This document shows positions 11,120 to 25,719 of a DNA stretch of 64,000 bases, piece after piece. The notes beneath the pieces were generated by a model that worked only from the letters and a program-made list of their open reading frames with translations, was not told the origin of the DNA and made no database searches. Numbering within the stretch: the stretch's first letter is position 1; every line of letters starts with the position of its first letter. Source of the DNA: Climacium dendroides (Eukaryota; Streptophyta; Bryopsida; Hypnales; Climaciaceae); assembly GCA_950106755.1 (NCBI GenBank), contig CATNNA010000008.1, forward strand, positions 744,001 to 808,000, read 5' to 3'. Made by a program: the position numbers and the translations under genes.

Positions 11120-14100
11120 GATATCTTGCGACACTTGCATTTGTCAAGTTTTCTTGCTTTCATTTTCCTACGTGCAATGTCTATGAGGTTTGAAATGATG
11201 GAGGCCCTCAAAGTGCAAGGCAAGCCTAATTCAATTTTGTTGATTTTGTCAAGCATTGCCTTCACATTTTGTCCTCAAATGACCATGTTGCAACAAGAAA
11301 AGGATGGCTTGGAGCATTGGCAACTTCCACATTGCTTGGCTTCCATATTTGTACGAGCAATGTGCATGAGATTTGAAGTTTGGGCGTCAAAATACAAGGC
11401 AATGTGACTATCTCTATTTGAAATTCTCGCGCATTCCCTTCCAATTTAGACCATACAATAAGTTGTTACAAATAGTTTGAAAGTGATATCTTGCGACACT
11501 TGCATTTGTCAAGTTTTCTTGCTCTCATTTTCCTACGTGCAATGTCTATGAGGTTTGAAATGATGGAGGCCCTCAAAGTGCAAGGCAAGCCTAATTCAAT
11601 TTTGTTGAATTTGTCACGCATTGCCTTCACCTTTTCTCCTGGAATGACCATGTTGCAACAAGAAAAGGATGGCTTGGAGCATTGGCAACTTCCACATTGC
11701 TTGGATTCCATATTTGTACGACCAATGTGCATGAGATTTGAAGTTTGGGCGTCAAAATACAAGGCAATGTGACTATCTCTATTTGAAATTCTCGCGCATT
11801 CCCTTCCAATTTAGACCATACAATAAGTTGTTACAAATAGTTTGAAAGTGATATCTTGCGACACTTGCATTTGTCAAGTTTTCTTGCTCTCATTTTCCTA
11901 CGTGCAATGTCTACGAGGTTTGAAATGATGGAGGCCCTCAAAGTGCAAGGCAAGCCTAATTCAATTTTGTTGAATTTGTCACGCATTGCCTTCACATTTT
12001 CTCCTCAAATGACCATGTTGCAACAAGAAAAGGATGGCTTGGAGCATTGGCAACTTCCACATTGCTTTGCCTCCATATTTGTACGACCAATGTGCATGAG
12101 ATTTGAAGTTTGGGCGTCAAAATACAAGGCAATGTGACTATCTCTATTTGAAATTCTCGCGCATTCCCTTCCAATTTAGACCATACAATAAGTTGTTACA
12201 AATAGTTTGAAAGTGATATCTTGCGACACTTGCATTTGTCAAGTTTTCTTGCTCTCATTTTCCTACGTGCAATGTCTATGAGGTTTGAAATGATGGAGGC
12301 CCTCAAAGTGCAAGGCAAGCCTAATTCAATTTTGTTGATTTTGTCAAGCATTGCCTTCACATTTTCTCCTCAAATGACCATGTTGCAACAAGAAAAGGAT
12401 GGCTTGGAGCATTGGCAACTTCCACATTGCTTGGCTTCCATATTTGTACGACCAATGTGCATGAGATTTGAAGTTTGGGCGTCAAAATACAAGGCAATGT
12501 GACTATCTCTATTTGAAATTCTCGCGCATTCCCTTCCAATTTAGACCATACAATAAGTTGTTACAAATAGTTTGAAAGTGATATCTTGCGACACTTGCAT
12601 TTGTCAAGTTTTCTTGCTGTCATTTTCCTACGTGCAATGTCTACGAGGTTTGAAATGATGGAGGCCCTCAAAGTGCAAGGCAAGCCTAATTCAATTTTGT
12701 TGAATTTGTCACGCATTGCCTTCACATTTTCTCCTCAAATGACCATGTTGCAACAAGAAAAGGATGGCTTGGAGCATTGGCAACTTCCACATTGCTTTGC
12801 CTCCATATTTGTACGACCAATGTGCATGAGATTTGAAGTTTGGGCGTCAAAATACAAGGCAATGTGACTATCTCTATTTGAAATTCTCGCGCATTCCCTT
12901 CCAATTTAGACCATACAATAAGTTGTTACAAATAGTTTGAAAGTGATATCTTGCGACACTTGCATTTGTCAAGTTTTCTTGCTTTCATTTTCCTACGTGC
13001 AATGTCTATGAGGTTTGAAATGATGGAGGCCCTCAAAGTGCAAGGCAAGCCTAATTCAATTTTGTTGATTTTGTCAAGCATTGCCTTCACATTTTGTCCT
13101 CAAATGACCATGTTGCAACAAGAAAAGGATGGCTTGGAGCATTGGCAACTTCCACATTGCTTGGCTTCCATATTTGTACGACCAATGTGCATGAGATTTG
13201 AAGTTTGGGCGTCAAAATACAAGGCAATGTGACTATCTCTATTTGAAATTCTCGCGCATTCCCTTCCAATTTAGACCATACAATAAGTTGTTACAAATAG
13301 TTTGAAAGTGATATCTTGCGACACTTGCATTTGTCAAGTTTTCTTGCTCTCATTTTCCTACGTGCAATGTCTATGAGGTTTGAAATGATGGAGGCCCTCA
13401 AAGTGCAAGGCAAGCCTAATTCAATTTTGTTGAATTTGTCACGCATTGCCTTCACCTTTTCTCCTGGAATGACCATGTTGCAACAAGAAAAGGATGGCTT
13501 GGAGCATTGGCAACTTCCACATTGCTTGGATTCCATATTTGTACGACCAATGTGCATGAGATTTGAAGTTTGGGCGTCAAAATACAAGGCAATGTGACTA
13601 TCTCTATTTGAAATTCTCGCGCATTCCCTTCCAATTTAGACCATACAATAAGTTGTTACAAATAGTTTGAAAGTGATATCTTGCGACACTTGCATTTGTC
13701 AAGTTTTCTTGCTCTCATTTTCCTACGTGCAATGTCTATGAGGTTTGAAATGATGGAGGCCCTCAAAGTGCAAGGCAAGCCTAATTCAATTTTGTTGATT
13801 TTGTCAAGCATTGCCTTCACATTTTCTCCTGAAATGACCATGTTGCAACAAGAAAAGGATGGCTTGGAGCATTGGCAACTTCCACATTGCTTGGCTTCCA
13901 TATTTGTACGACCAATGTGCATGAGATTTGAAGTTTGGGCATCAAAATACAAGGCAATGTGACTATCTCTATTTGAAATTCTCGCGCATTCCCTTCCAAT
14001 TTAGACCATACAATAAGTTGTTACAAATAGTTTGAAAGTGATATCTTGCGACACTTGCATTTGTCAAGTTTTCTTGCTCTCATTTTCCTACGTGCAATGT

Positions 14101-14769
14101 CTACGAGGTTTGAAATGATGGAGGCCCTCAAAGTGCAAGGCAAGCCTAATTCAATTTTGTTGAATTTGTCACGCATTGCCTTCACATTTTCTCCTGAAAT
14201 GACCATGTTGCAACAAGAAAAGGATGGCTTGGAGCATTGGCAACATCCACATTGCTTTGCCTCCATATTTGTACGACCAATGTGCATGAGATTTGAAGTT
14301 TGGGCGTCAAAATACAAGGCAATGTGACTATCTCTATTTGAAATTCTCGCGCATTCCCTTCCAATTTAGACCATACAATAAGTTGTTACAAATAGTTTGA
14401 AAGTGATATCTTGCGACACTTGCATTTGTCAAGTTTTCTTGCTCTCATTTTCCTACGTGCAATGTCTACGAGGTTTGAAATGATGGAGGCCCTCAAAGTG
14501 CAAGGCAAGCCTAATTCAATTTTGTTGAATTTGTCACGCATTGCCTTCACATTTTCTCCTCAAATGACCATGTTGCAACAAGAAAAGGATGGCTTGGAGC
14601 ATTGGCAACTTCCACATTGCTTTGCCTCCATATTTGTACGACCAATGTGCATGAGATTTGAAGTTTGGGCGTCAAAATACAAGGCAATGTGACTATCTCT
14701 ATTTGAAATTCTCGCGCATTCCCTTCCAATTTAGACCATACAATAAGTTGTTACAAATAGTTTGAAAGT
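11120..14769. repeat. 10-monomer HOR block, right copy (pairs with 6740-10389)
   Basis: This is the second copy of the 10-monomer series described at 6740-10389. The monomer immediately to its left (10755-11119) is not the same as its counterpart at 6375-6739. It reads tgcttggcttcc rather than tgctttgcctcc, and its link reads cccttcgaattaagacc, a form otherwise typical of subfamily B. The last five monomers of this block also belong to the 12-monomer block starting at 12945, so successive duplications overlap. Confidence 0.88.
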
Positions 14770-17324
14770 GATATCTTGCGACACTTGCATTTGTCAAGTT
14801 TTCTTGCTTTCATTTTCCTACGTGCAATGTCTATGAGGTTTGAAATGATGGAGGCCCTCAAAGTGCAAGGCAAGCCTAATTCAATTTTGTTGATTTTGTC
14901 AAGCATTGCCTTCACATTTTCTCCTCAAATGACCATGTTGCAACAACAAAAGGATGGCTTGGAGCATTGGCAACTTCCACATTGCTTGGCTTCCATATTT
15001 GTACGAGCAATGTGCATGAGATTTGAAGTTTGGGCGTCAAAATACAAGGCAATGTGACTATCTCTATTTGAAATTCTCGCGCATTCCCTTCCAATTTAGA
15101 CCATACAATAAGTTGTTACAAATAGTTTGAAAGTGATATCTTGCGACACTTGCATTTGTCAAGTTTTCTTGCTCTCATTTTCCTACGTGCAATGTCTACG
15201 AGGTTTGAAATGATGGAGGCCCTCAAAGTGCAAGGCAAGCCTAATTCAATTTTGTTGAATTTGTCACGCATTGCCTTCACATTTTCTCCTCAAATGACCA
15301 TGTTGCAACAAGAAAAGGATGGCTTGGAGCATTGGCAACTTCCACATTGCTTTGCCTCCATATTTGTACGACCAATGTGCATGAGATTTGAAGTTTGGGC
15401 GTCAAAATACAAGGCAATGTGACTATCTCTATTTGAAATTCTCGCGCATTCCCTTCCAATTTAGACCATACAATAAGTTGTTACAAATAGTTTGAAAGTG
15501 ATATCTTGCGACACTTGCATTTGTCAAGTTTTCTTGCTCTCATTTTCCTACGTGCAATGTCTATGAGGTTTGAAATGATGGAGGCCCTCAAAGTGCAAGG
15601 CAAGCCTAATTCAATTTTGTTGATTTTGTCAAGCATTGCCTTCACATTTTCTCCTGAAATGACCATGTTGCAACAAGAAAAGGATGGCTTGGAGCATTGG
15701 CAACTTCCACATTGCTTGGCTTCCATATTTGTACGACCAATGTGCATGAGATTTGAAGTTTGGGCGTCAAAATACAAGGCAATGTGACTATCTCTATTTG
15801 AAATTCTCGCGCATTCCCTTCCAATTTAGACCATACAATAAGTTGTTACAAATAGTTTGAAAGTGATATCTTGCGACACTTGCATTTGTCAAGTTTTCTT
15901 GCTCTCATTTTCCTACGTGCAATGTCTACGAGGTTTGAAATGATGGAGGCCCTCAAAGTGCAAGGCAAGCCTAATTCAATTTTGTTGAATTTGTCACGCA
16001 TTGCCTTCACATTTTGTCCTGAAATGACCATGTTGCAACAAGAAAAGGATGGCTTGGAGCATTGGCAACTTCCACATTGCTTGGCTTCCATATTTGTACG
16101 ACCAATGTGCATGAGATTTGAAGTTTGGGCGTCAAAATACAAGGCAATGTGACTATCTCTATTTGAAATTCTCGCGCATTCCCTTCCAATTTAGACCATA
16201 CAATAAGTTGTTACAAATAGTTTGAAAGTGATATCTTACGACACTTGCATTTGTCAAGTTTTCTTGCTCTCATTTTCCTACGTGCAATGTCTATGAGGTT
16301 TGAAATGATGGAGGCCCTCAAAGTGCAAGGCAAGCCTAATTCAATTTTGTTGATTTTGTCAAGCATTGCCTTCACATTTTCTCCTGAAATGACCATGTTG
16401 CAACAAGAAAAGGATGGCTTGGAGCATTGGCAACTTCCACATTGCTTGGCTTCCATATTTGTACGAGCAATGTGCATGAGATTTGAAGTTTGGGCGTCAA
16501 AATACAAGGCAATGTGACTATCTCTATTTGAAATTCTCGCGCATTCCCTTCCAATTTAGACCATACAATAAGTTGTTACAAATAGTTTGAAAGTGATATC
16601 TTGCGACACTTGCATTTGTCAAGTTTTCTTGCTCTCATTTTCCTACGTGCAATGTCTACGAGGTTTGAAATGATGGAGGCCCTCAAAGTGCAAGGCAAGC
16701 CTAATTCAATTTTGTTGAATTTGTCACGCATTGCCTTCACATTTTCTCCTGAAATGACCATGTTGCAACAAGAAAAGGAAGGCTTGGAGCATTGGCAACT
16801 TCCACATTGCTTGGCTTCCATATTTGTACGACCAATGTGCATGAGATTTGAAGTTTGGGCGTCAAAATACAAGGCAATGTGACTATCTCTATTTGAAATT
16901 CTCGCGCATTCCCTTCCAATTTAGACCATACAATAAGTTGTTACAAATAGTTTGAAAGTGATATCTTGCGACACTTGCATTTGTCAAGTTTTCTTGCTCT
17001 CATTTTCCTACGTGCAATGTCTACGAGGTTTGAAATGATGGAGGCCCTCAAAGTGCAAGGCAAGCCTAATTCAATTTTGTTGAATTTGTCACGCATTGCC
17101 TTCACATTTTCTCCTGAAATGACCATGTTGCAACAAGAAAAGGAAGGCTTGGAGCATTGGCAACTTCCACATTGCTTGGCTTCCATATTTGTACGACCAA
17201 TGTGCATGAGATTTGAAGTTTGGGCGTCAAAATACAAGGCAATGTGACTATCTCTATTTGAAATTCTCGCGCATTCCCTTCCAATTTAGACCATACAATA
17301 AGTTGTTACAAATAGTTTGAAAGT
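12945..17324. repeat. 12-monomer HOR block, left copy (pairs with 21340-25719)
   Basis: Twelve monomers (4380 bp) recur in the same order at 21340-25719, a shift of 23 monomers or 8395 bp. Rare markers shared by both copies are: ccttcacctttt with ttggattcc; gggcatcaaa; caacatccac; caacaacaaaagg; atatcttacgac (16232-16243, the loss of one CpG); and two consecutive copies with aaggaaggcttgg. I found one clear difference: the ninth monomer has tctacgagg here (15865-16229) and tctatgagg in the other copy. Confidence 0.88.
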
Positions 17325-17689
17325 GATATCTTGCGACACTTGCATTTGTCAAGTTTTCTTGCTCTCATTTTCCTACGTGCAATGTCTATGAGGTTTGAAA
17401 TGATGGGGGCCCTCAAAGTGCAAGGCAAGCCTAATTCAATTTTGTTGATTTTGTCAAGCATTGCCTTCACATTTTGTCCTGAAATGACCATGTTGCAACA
17501 AGAAAAGGATGGCTTGGAGCATTGGCAACTTCCACATTGCTTGGCTTCCATATTTGTACGACCAATGTGCATGAGATTTGAAGTTTGGGCGTCAAAATAC
17601 AAGGCAATGTGACTATCTCTATTTGAAATTCTCGCGCATTCCCTTCCAATTTAGACCATACAATAAGTTGTTACAAATAGTTTGAAAGT

Positions 17690-20600
17690 GATATCTTGCG
17701 ACACTTGCATTTGTCAAGTTTTCTTGCTCTCATTTTCCTACGTGCAATGTCTATGAGGTTTGAAATGATGGAGGCCCTCAAAGTGCAAGGCAAGCCTAAT
17801 TCAATTTTGTTGATTTTGTCAAGCATTGCCTTCACATTTTCTCCTGAAATGACCATGTTGCAACAAGAAAAGGATGGCTTGGAGCATTGGCAACTTCCAC
17901 ATTGCTTGGCTTCCATATTTGTACGACCAATGTGCATGAGATTTGAAGTTTGGGCGTCAAAATATAAGGCAATGTGACTATCTCTATTTGAAATTCTCGC
18001 GCATTCCCTTCCAATTTAGACCATACAATAAGTTGTTACAAATAGTTTGAAAGTGATATCTTGCGACACTTGCATTTGTCAAGTTTTCTTGCTTTCATTT
18101 TCCTACGTGCAATGTCTACGAGGTTTGAAATGATGGAGGCCCTCAAAGTGCAAGGCAAGCCTAATTCAATTTTGTTGATTTTGTCAAGCATTGCCTTCAC
18201 ATTTTCTCCTCAAATGACCATGTTGCAACAAGAAAAGGACGGCTTGGAGCATTGGCAACTTCCACATTGCTTGGCTTCCATATTTGTACGACCAATGTGC
18301 ATGAGATTTGAAGTTTGGGCGTCAAAATACAAGGCAATGTGACTATCTCTATTTGAAATTCTCGCGCATTCCCTTCCAATTTAGACCATACAATAAGTTG
18401 TTACAAATAGTTTGAAAGTGATATCTTGCGACACTTGCATTTGTCAAGTTTTCTTGCTGTCATTTTCCTACGTGCAATGTCTACGAGGTTTGAAATGATG
18501 GAGGCCCTCAAAGTGCAAGGCAAGCCTAATTCAATTTTGTTGATTTTGTCAAGCATTGCCTTCACATTTTGTCCTGAAATGACCATGTTGCAACAAGAAA
18601 AGGATGGCTTGGAGCATTGGCAACTTCCACATTGCTTGGCTTCCATATTTGTACGACCAATGTGCATGAGATTTGAAGTTTGGGCGTCAAAATACAAGGC
18701 AATGTGACTATCTCTATTTGAAATTCTCGCGCATTCCCTTCCAATTTAGACCATACAATAAGTTGTTACAAATAGTTTGAAAGTGATATCTTGCGACACT
18801 TGCATTTGTCAAGTTTTCTTGCTCTCATTTTCCTACGTGCAATGTCTACGAGGTTTGAAATGATGGAGGCCCTCAAAGTGCAAGGCAAGCCTAATTCAAT
18901 TTTGTTGAATTTGTCACGCATTGCCTTCACATTTTCTCCTGAAATGACCATGTTGCAACAAGAAAAGGAAGGCTTGGAGCATTGGCAACTTCCACATTGC
19001 TTGGCTTCCATATTTGTACGACCAATGTGCATGAGATTTGAAGTTTGGGCGTCAAAATACAAGGCAATGTGACTATCTCTATTTGAAATTCTCGCGCATT
19101 CCCTTCCAATTTAGACCATACAATAAGTTGTTACAAATAGTTTGAAAGTGATATCTTGCGACACTTGCATTTGTCAAGTTTTCTTGCTCTCATTTTCCTA
19201 CGTGCAATGTCTACGAGGTTTGAAATGATGGAGGCCCTCAAAGTGCAAGGCAAGCCTAATTCAATTTTGTTGAATTTGTCACGCATTGCCTTCACATTTT
19301 CTCCTCAAATGACCATGTTGCAACAAGAAAAGGATGGCTTGGAGCATTGGCAACTTCCACATTGCTTTGCCTCCATATTTGTACGACCAATGTGCATGAG
19401 ATTTGAAGTTTGGGCGTCAAAATACAAGGCAATGTGACTATCTCTATTTGAAATTCTCGCGCATTCCCTTCCAATTTAGACCATACAATAAGTTGTTACA
19501 AATAGTTTGAAAGTGATATCTTGCGACACTTGCATTTGTCAAGTTTTCTTGCTCTCATTTTCCTACGTGCAATGTCTATGAGGTTTGAAATGATGGAGGC
19601 CCTCAAAGTGCAAGGCAAGCCTAATTCAATTTTGTTGATTTTGTCAAGCATTGCCTTCACATTTTCTCCTGAAATGACCATGTTGCAACAAGAAAAGGAT
19701 GGCTTGGAGCATTGGCAACTTCCACATTGCTTGGCTTCCATATTTGTACGACCAATGTGCATGAGATTTGAAGTTTGGGCGTCAAAATATAAGGCAATGT
19801 GACTATCTCTATTTGAAATTCTCGCGCATTCCCTTCCAATTTAGACCATACAATAAGTTGTTACAAATAGTTTGAAAGTGATATCTTGCGACACTTGCAT
19901 TTGTCAAGTTTTCTTGCTTTCATTTTCCTACGTGCAATGTCTACGAGGTTTGAAATGATGGAGGCCCTCAAAGTGCAAGGCAAGCCTAATTCAATTTTGT
20001 TGATTTTGTCAAGCATTGCCTTCACATTTTCTCCTCAAATGACCATGTTGCAACAAGAAAAGGACGGCTTGGAGCATTGGCAACTTCCACATTGCTTGGC
20101 TTCCATATTTGTACGACCAATGTGCATGAGATTTGAAGTTTGGGCGTCAAAATACAAGGCAATGTGACTATCTCTATTTGAAATTCTCGCGCATTCCCTT
20201 CCAATTTAGACCATACAATAAGTTGTTACAAATAGTTTGAAAGTGATATCTTGCGACACTTGCATTTGTCAAGTTTTCTTGCTGTCATTTTCCTACGTGC
20301 AATGTCTACGAGGTTTGAAATGATGGAGGCCCTCAAAGTGCAAGGCAAGCCTAATTCAATTTTGTTGATTTTGTCAAGCATTGCCTTCACATTTTGTCCT
20401 GAAATGACCATGTTGCAACAAGAAAAGGATGGCTTGGAGCATTGGCAACTTCCACATTGCTTGGCTTCCATATTTGTACGACCAATGTGCATGAGATTTG
20501 AAGTTTGGGCGTCAAAATACAAGGCAATGTGACTATCTCTATTTGAAATTCTCGCGCATTCCCTTCCAATTTAGACCATACAATAAGTTGTTACAAATAG

Positions 20601-21339
20601 TTTGAAAGTGATATCTTGCGACACTTGCATTTGTCAAGTTTTCTTGCTCTCATTTTCCTACGTGCAATGTCTACGAGGTTTGAAATGATGGAGGCCCTCA
20701 AAGTGCAAGGCAAGCCTAATTCAATTTTGTTGAATTTGTCACGCATTGCCTTCACATTTTCTCCTGAAATGACCATGTTGCAACAAGAAAAGGATGGCTT
20801 GGAGCATTGGCAACTTCCACATTGCTTGGCTTCCATATTTGTACGACCAATGTGCATGAGATTTGAAGTTTGGGCGTCAAAATACAAGGCAATGTGACTA
20901 TCTCTATTTGAAATTCTCGCGCATTCCCTTCCAATTTAGACCATACAATAAGTTGTTACAAATAGTTTGAAAGTGATATCTTGCGACACTTGCATTTGTC
21001 AAGTTTTCTTGCTCTCATTTTCCTACGTGCAATGTCTACGAGGTTTGAAATGATGGAGGCCCTCAAAGTGCAAGGCAAGCCTAATTCAATTTTGTTGAAT
21101 TTGTCACGCATTGCCTTCACATTTTCTCCTCAAATGACCATGTTGCAACAAGAAAAGGATGGCTTGGAGCATTGGCAACTTCCACATTGCTTTGCCTCCA
21201 TATTTGTACGACCAATGTGCATGAGATTTGAAGTTTGGGCGTCAAAATACAAGGCAATGTGACTATCTCTATTTGAAATTCTCGCGCATTCCCTTCCAAT
21301 TTAGACCATACAATAAGTTGTTACAAATAGTTTGAAAGT
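17690..21339. repeat. Tandem pair of 5-monomer HORs (1825 bp each) in subfamily A
   Basis: Monomers 17690-19514 recur directly as 19515-21339. Shared markers in order are: aaaatataaggc (near 17960 and 19785), aaaaggacggc with cttgctttca, cttgctgtca with ttttgtcctgaaatg, a ttgaatttgtcacgc/cctgaaatg copy, and a tgctttgcctcc/cctcaaatg copy. The fourth monomer differs at aaggaagg versus aaggatgg. The aaaatataagg plus aaggacgg pair also occurs singly near 26085, 27910 and 30100, so it is a fragment that has been moved around the block. Confidence 0.85.
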
Positions 21340-24300
21340 GATATCTTGCGACACTTGCATTTGTCAAGTTTTCTTGCTTTCATTTTCCTACGTGCAATGT
21401 CTATGAGGTTTGAAATGATGGAGGCCCTCAAAGTGCAAGGCAAGCCTAATTCAATTTTGTTGATTTTGTCAAGCATTGCCTTCACATTTTGTCCTCAAAT
21501 GACCATGTTGCAACAAGAAAAGGATGGCTTGGAGCATTGGCAACTTCCACATTGCTTGGCTTCCATATTTGTACGACCAATGTGCATGAGATTTGAAGTT
21601 TGGGCGTCAAAATACAAGGCAATGTGACTATCTCTATTTGAAATTCTCGCGCATTCCCTTCCAATTTAGACCATACAATAAGTTGTTACAAATAGTTTGA
21701 AAGTGATATCTTGCGACACTTGCATTTGTCAAGTTTTCTTGCTCTCATTTTCCTACGTGCAATGTCTATGAGGTTTGAAATGATGGAGGCCCTCAAAGTG
21801 CAAGGCAAGCCTAATTCAATTTTGTTGAATTTGTCACGCATTGCCTTCACCTTTTCTCCTGGAATGACCATGTTGCAACAAGAAAAGGATGGCTTGGAGC
21901 ATTGGCAACTTCCACATTGCTTGGATTCCATATTTGTACGACCAATGTGCATGAGATTTGAAGTTTGGGCGTCAAAATACAAGGCAATGTGACTATCTCT
22001 ATTTGAAATTCTCGCGCATTCCCTTCCAATTTAGACCATACAATAAGTTGTTACAAATAGTTTGAAAGTGATATCTTGCGACACTTGCATTTGTCAAGTT
22101 TTCTTGCTCTCATTTTCCTACGTGCAATGTCTATGAGGTTTGAAATGATGGAGGCCCTCAAAGTGCAAGGCAAGCCTAATTCAATTTTGTTGATTTTGTC
22201 AAGCATTGCCTTCACATTTTCTCCTGAAATGACCATGTTGCAACAAGAAAAGGATGGCTTGGAGCATTGGCAACTTCCACATTGCTTGGCTTCCATATTT
22301 GTACGACCAATGTGCATGAGATTTGAAGTTTGGGCATCAAAATACAAGGCAATGTGACTATCTCTATTTGAAATTCTCGCGCATTCCCTTCCAATTTAGA
22401 CCATACAATAAGTTGTTACAAATAGTTTGAAAGTGATATCTTGCGACACTTGCATTTGTCAAGTTTTCTTGCTCTCATTTTCCTACGTGCAATGTCTACG
22501 AGGTTTGAAATGATGGAGGCCCTCAAAGTGCAAGGCAAGCCTAATTCAATTTTGTTGAATTTGTCACGCATTGCCTTCACATTTTCTCCTGAAATGACCA
22601 TGTTGCAACAAGAAAAGGATGGCTTGGAGCATTGGCAACATCCACATTGCTTTGCCTCCATATTTGTACGACCAATGTGCATGAGATTTGAAGTTTGGGC
22701 GTCAAAATACAAGGCAATGTGACTATCTCTATTTGAAATTCTCGCGCATTCCCTTCCAATTTAGACCATACAATAAGTTGTTACAAATAGTTTGAAAGTG
22801 ATATCTTGCGACACTTGCATTTGTCAAGTTTTCTTGCTCTCATTTTCCTACGTGCAATGTCTACGAGGTTTGAAATGATGGAGGCCCTCAAAGTGCAAGG
22901 CAAGCCTAATTCAATTTTGTTGAATTTGTCACGCATTGCCTTCACATTTTCTCCTCAAATGACCATGTTGCAACAAGAAAAGGATGGCTTGGAGCATTGG
23001 CAACTTCCACATTGCTTTGCCTCCATATTTGTACGACCAATGTGCATGAGATTTGAAGTTTGGGCGTCAAAATACAAGGCAATGTGACTATCTCTATTTG
23101 AAATTCTCGCGCATTCCCTTCCAATTTAGACCATACAATAAGTTGTTACAAATAGTTTGAAAGTGATATCTTGCGACACTTGCATTTGTCAAGTTTTCTT
23201 GCTTTCATTTTCCTACGTGCAATGTCTATGAGGTTTGAAATGATGGAGGCCCTCAAAGTGCAAGGCAAGCCTAATTCAATTTTGTTGATTTTGTCAAGCA
23301 TTGCCTTCACATTTTCTCCTCAAATGACCATGTTGCAACAACAAAAGGATGGCTTGGAGCATTGGCAACTTCCACATTGCTTGGCTTCCATATTTGTACG
23401 AGCAATGTGCATGAGATTTGAAGTTTGGGCGTCAAAATACAAGGCAATGTGACTATCTCTATTTGAAATTCTCGCGCATTCCCTTCCAATTTAGACCATA
23501 CAATAAGTTGTTACAAATAGTTTGAAAGTGATATCTTGCGACACTTGCATTTGTCAAGTTTTCTTGCTCTCATTTTCCTACGTGCAATGTCTACGAGGTT
23601 TGAAATGATGGAGGCCCTCAAAGTGCAAGGCAAGCCTAATTCAATTTTGTTGAATTTGTCACGCATTGCCTTCACATTTTCTCCTCAAATGACCATGTTG
23701 CAACAAGAAAAGGATGGCTTGGAGCATTGGCAACTTCCACATTGCTTTGCCTCCATATTTGTACGACCAATGTGCATGAGATTTGAAGTTTGGGCGTCAA
23801 AATACAAGGCAATGTGACTATCTCTATTTGAAATTCTCGCGCATTCCCTTCCAATTTAGACCATACAATAAGTTGTTACAAATAGTTTGAAAGTGATATC
23901 TTGCGACACTTGCATTTGTCAAGTTTTCTTGCTCTCATTTTCCTACGTGCAATGTCTATGAGGTTTGAAATGATGGAGGCCCTCAAAGTGCAAGGCAAGC
24001 CTAATTCAATTTTGTTGATTTTGTCAAGCATTGCCTTCACATTTTCTCCTGAAATGACCATGTTGCAACAAGAAAAGGATGGCTTGGAGCATTGGCAACT
24101 TCCACATTGCTTGGCTTCCATATTTGTACGACCAATGTGCATGAGATTTGAAGTTTGGGCGTCAAAATACAAGGCAATGTGACTATCTCTATTTGAAATT
24201 CTCGCGCATTCCCTTCCAATTTAGACCATACAATAAGTTGTTACAAATAGTTTGAAAGTGATATCTTGCGACACTTGCATTTGTCAAGTTTTCTTGCTCT

Positions 24301-25719
24301 CATTTTCCTACGTGCAATGTCTATGAGGTTTGAAATGATGGAGGCCCTCAAAGTGCAAGGCAAGCCTAATTCAATTTTGTTGAATTTGTCACGCATTGCC
24401 TTCACATTTTGTCCTGAAATGACCATGTTGCAACAAGAAAAGGATGGCTTGGAGCATTGGCAACTTCCACATTGCTTGGCTTCCATATTTGTACGACCAA
24501 TGTGCATGAGATTTGAAGTTTGGGCGTCAAAATACAAGGCAATGTGACTATCTCTATTTGAAATTCTCGCGCATTCCCTTCCAATTTAGACCATACAATA
24601 AGTTGTTACAAATAGTTTGAAAGTGATATCTTACGACACTTGCATTTGTCAAGTTTTCTTGCTCTCATTTTCCTACGTGCAATGTCTATGAGGTTTGAAA
24701 TGATGGAGGCCCTCAAAGTGCAAGGCAAGCCTAATTCAATTTTGTTGATTTTGTCAAGCATTGCCTTCACATTTTCTCCTGAAATGACCATGTTGCAACA
24801 AGAAAAGGATGGCTTGGAGCATTGGCAACTTCCACATTGCTTGGCTTCCATATTTGTACGAGCAATGTGCATGAGATTTGAAGTTTGGGCGTCAAAATAC
24901 AAGGCAATGTGACTATCTCTATTTGAAATTCTCGCGCATTCCCTTCCAATTTAGACCATACAATAAGTTGTTACAAATAGTTTGAAAGTGATATCTTGCG
25001 ACACTTGCATTTGTCAAGTTTTCTTGCTCTCATTTTCCTACGTGCAATGTCTACGAGGTTTGAAATGATGGAGGCCCTCAAAGTGCAAGGCAAGCCTAAT
25101 TCAATTTTGTTGAATTTGTCACGCATTGCCTTCACATTTTCTCCTGAAATGACCATGTTGCAACAAGAAAAGGAAGGCTTGGAGCATTGGCAACTTCCAC
25201 ATTGCTTGGCTTCCATATTTGTACGACCAATGTGCATGAGATTTGAAGTTTGGGCGTCAAAATACAAGGCAATGTGACTATCTCTATTTGAAATTCTCGC
25301 GCATTCCCTTCCAATTTAGACCATACAATAAGTTGTTACAAATAGTTTGAAAGTGATATCTTGCGACACTTGCATTTGTCAAGTTTTCTTGCTCTCATTT
25401 TCCTACGTGCAATGTCTACGAGGTTTGAAATGATGGAGGCCCTCAAAGTGCAAGGCAAGCCTAATTCAATTTTGTTGAATTTGTCACGCATTGCCTTCAC
25501 ATTTTCTCCTGAAATGACCATGTTGCAACAAGAAAAGGAAGGCTTGGAGCATTGGCAACTTCCACATTGCTTGGCTTCCATATTTGTACGACCAATGTGC
25601 ATGAGATTTGAAGTTTGGGCGTCAAAATACAAGGCAATGTGACTATCTCTATTTGAAATTCTCGCGCATTCCCTTCCAATTTAGACCATACAATAAGTTG
25701 TTACAAATAGTTTGAAAGT
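21340..25719. repeat. 12-monomer HOR block, right copy (pairs with 12945-17324)
   Basis: This is the second copy of the 12-monomer block, with the same order of rare markers at +8395 bp. Its first five monomers also match 8565-10389, giving three copies of that 5-monomer cassette in the window. Only the two longer copies continue with the caacaacaaaagg monomer. The monomers before and after the block (starting 20975 and 25720) do not match those beside the left copy, so the ends of the exchanged segment are visible to within a monomer. Confidence 0.88.
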
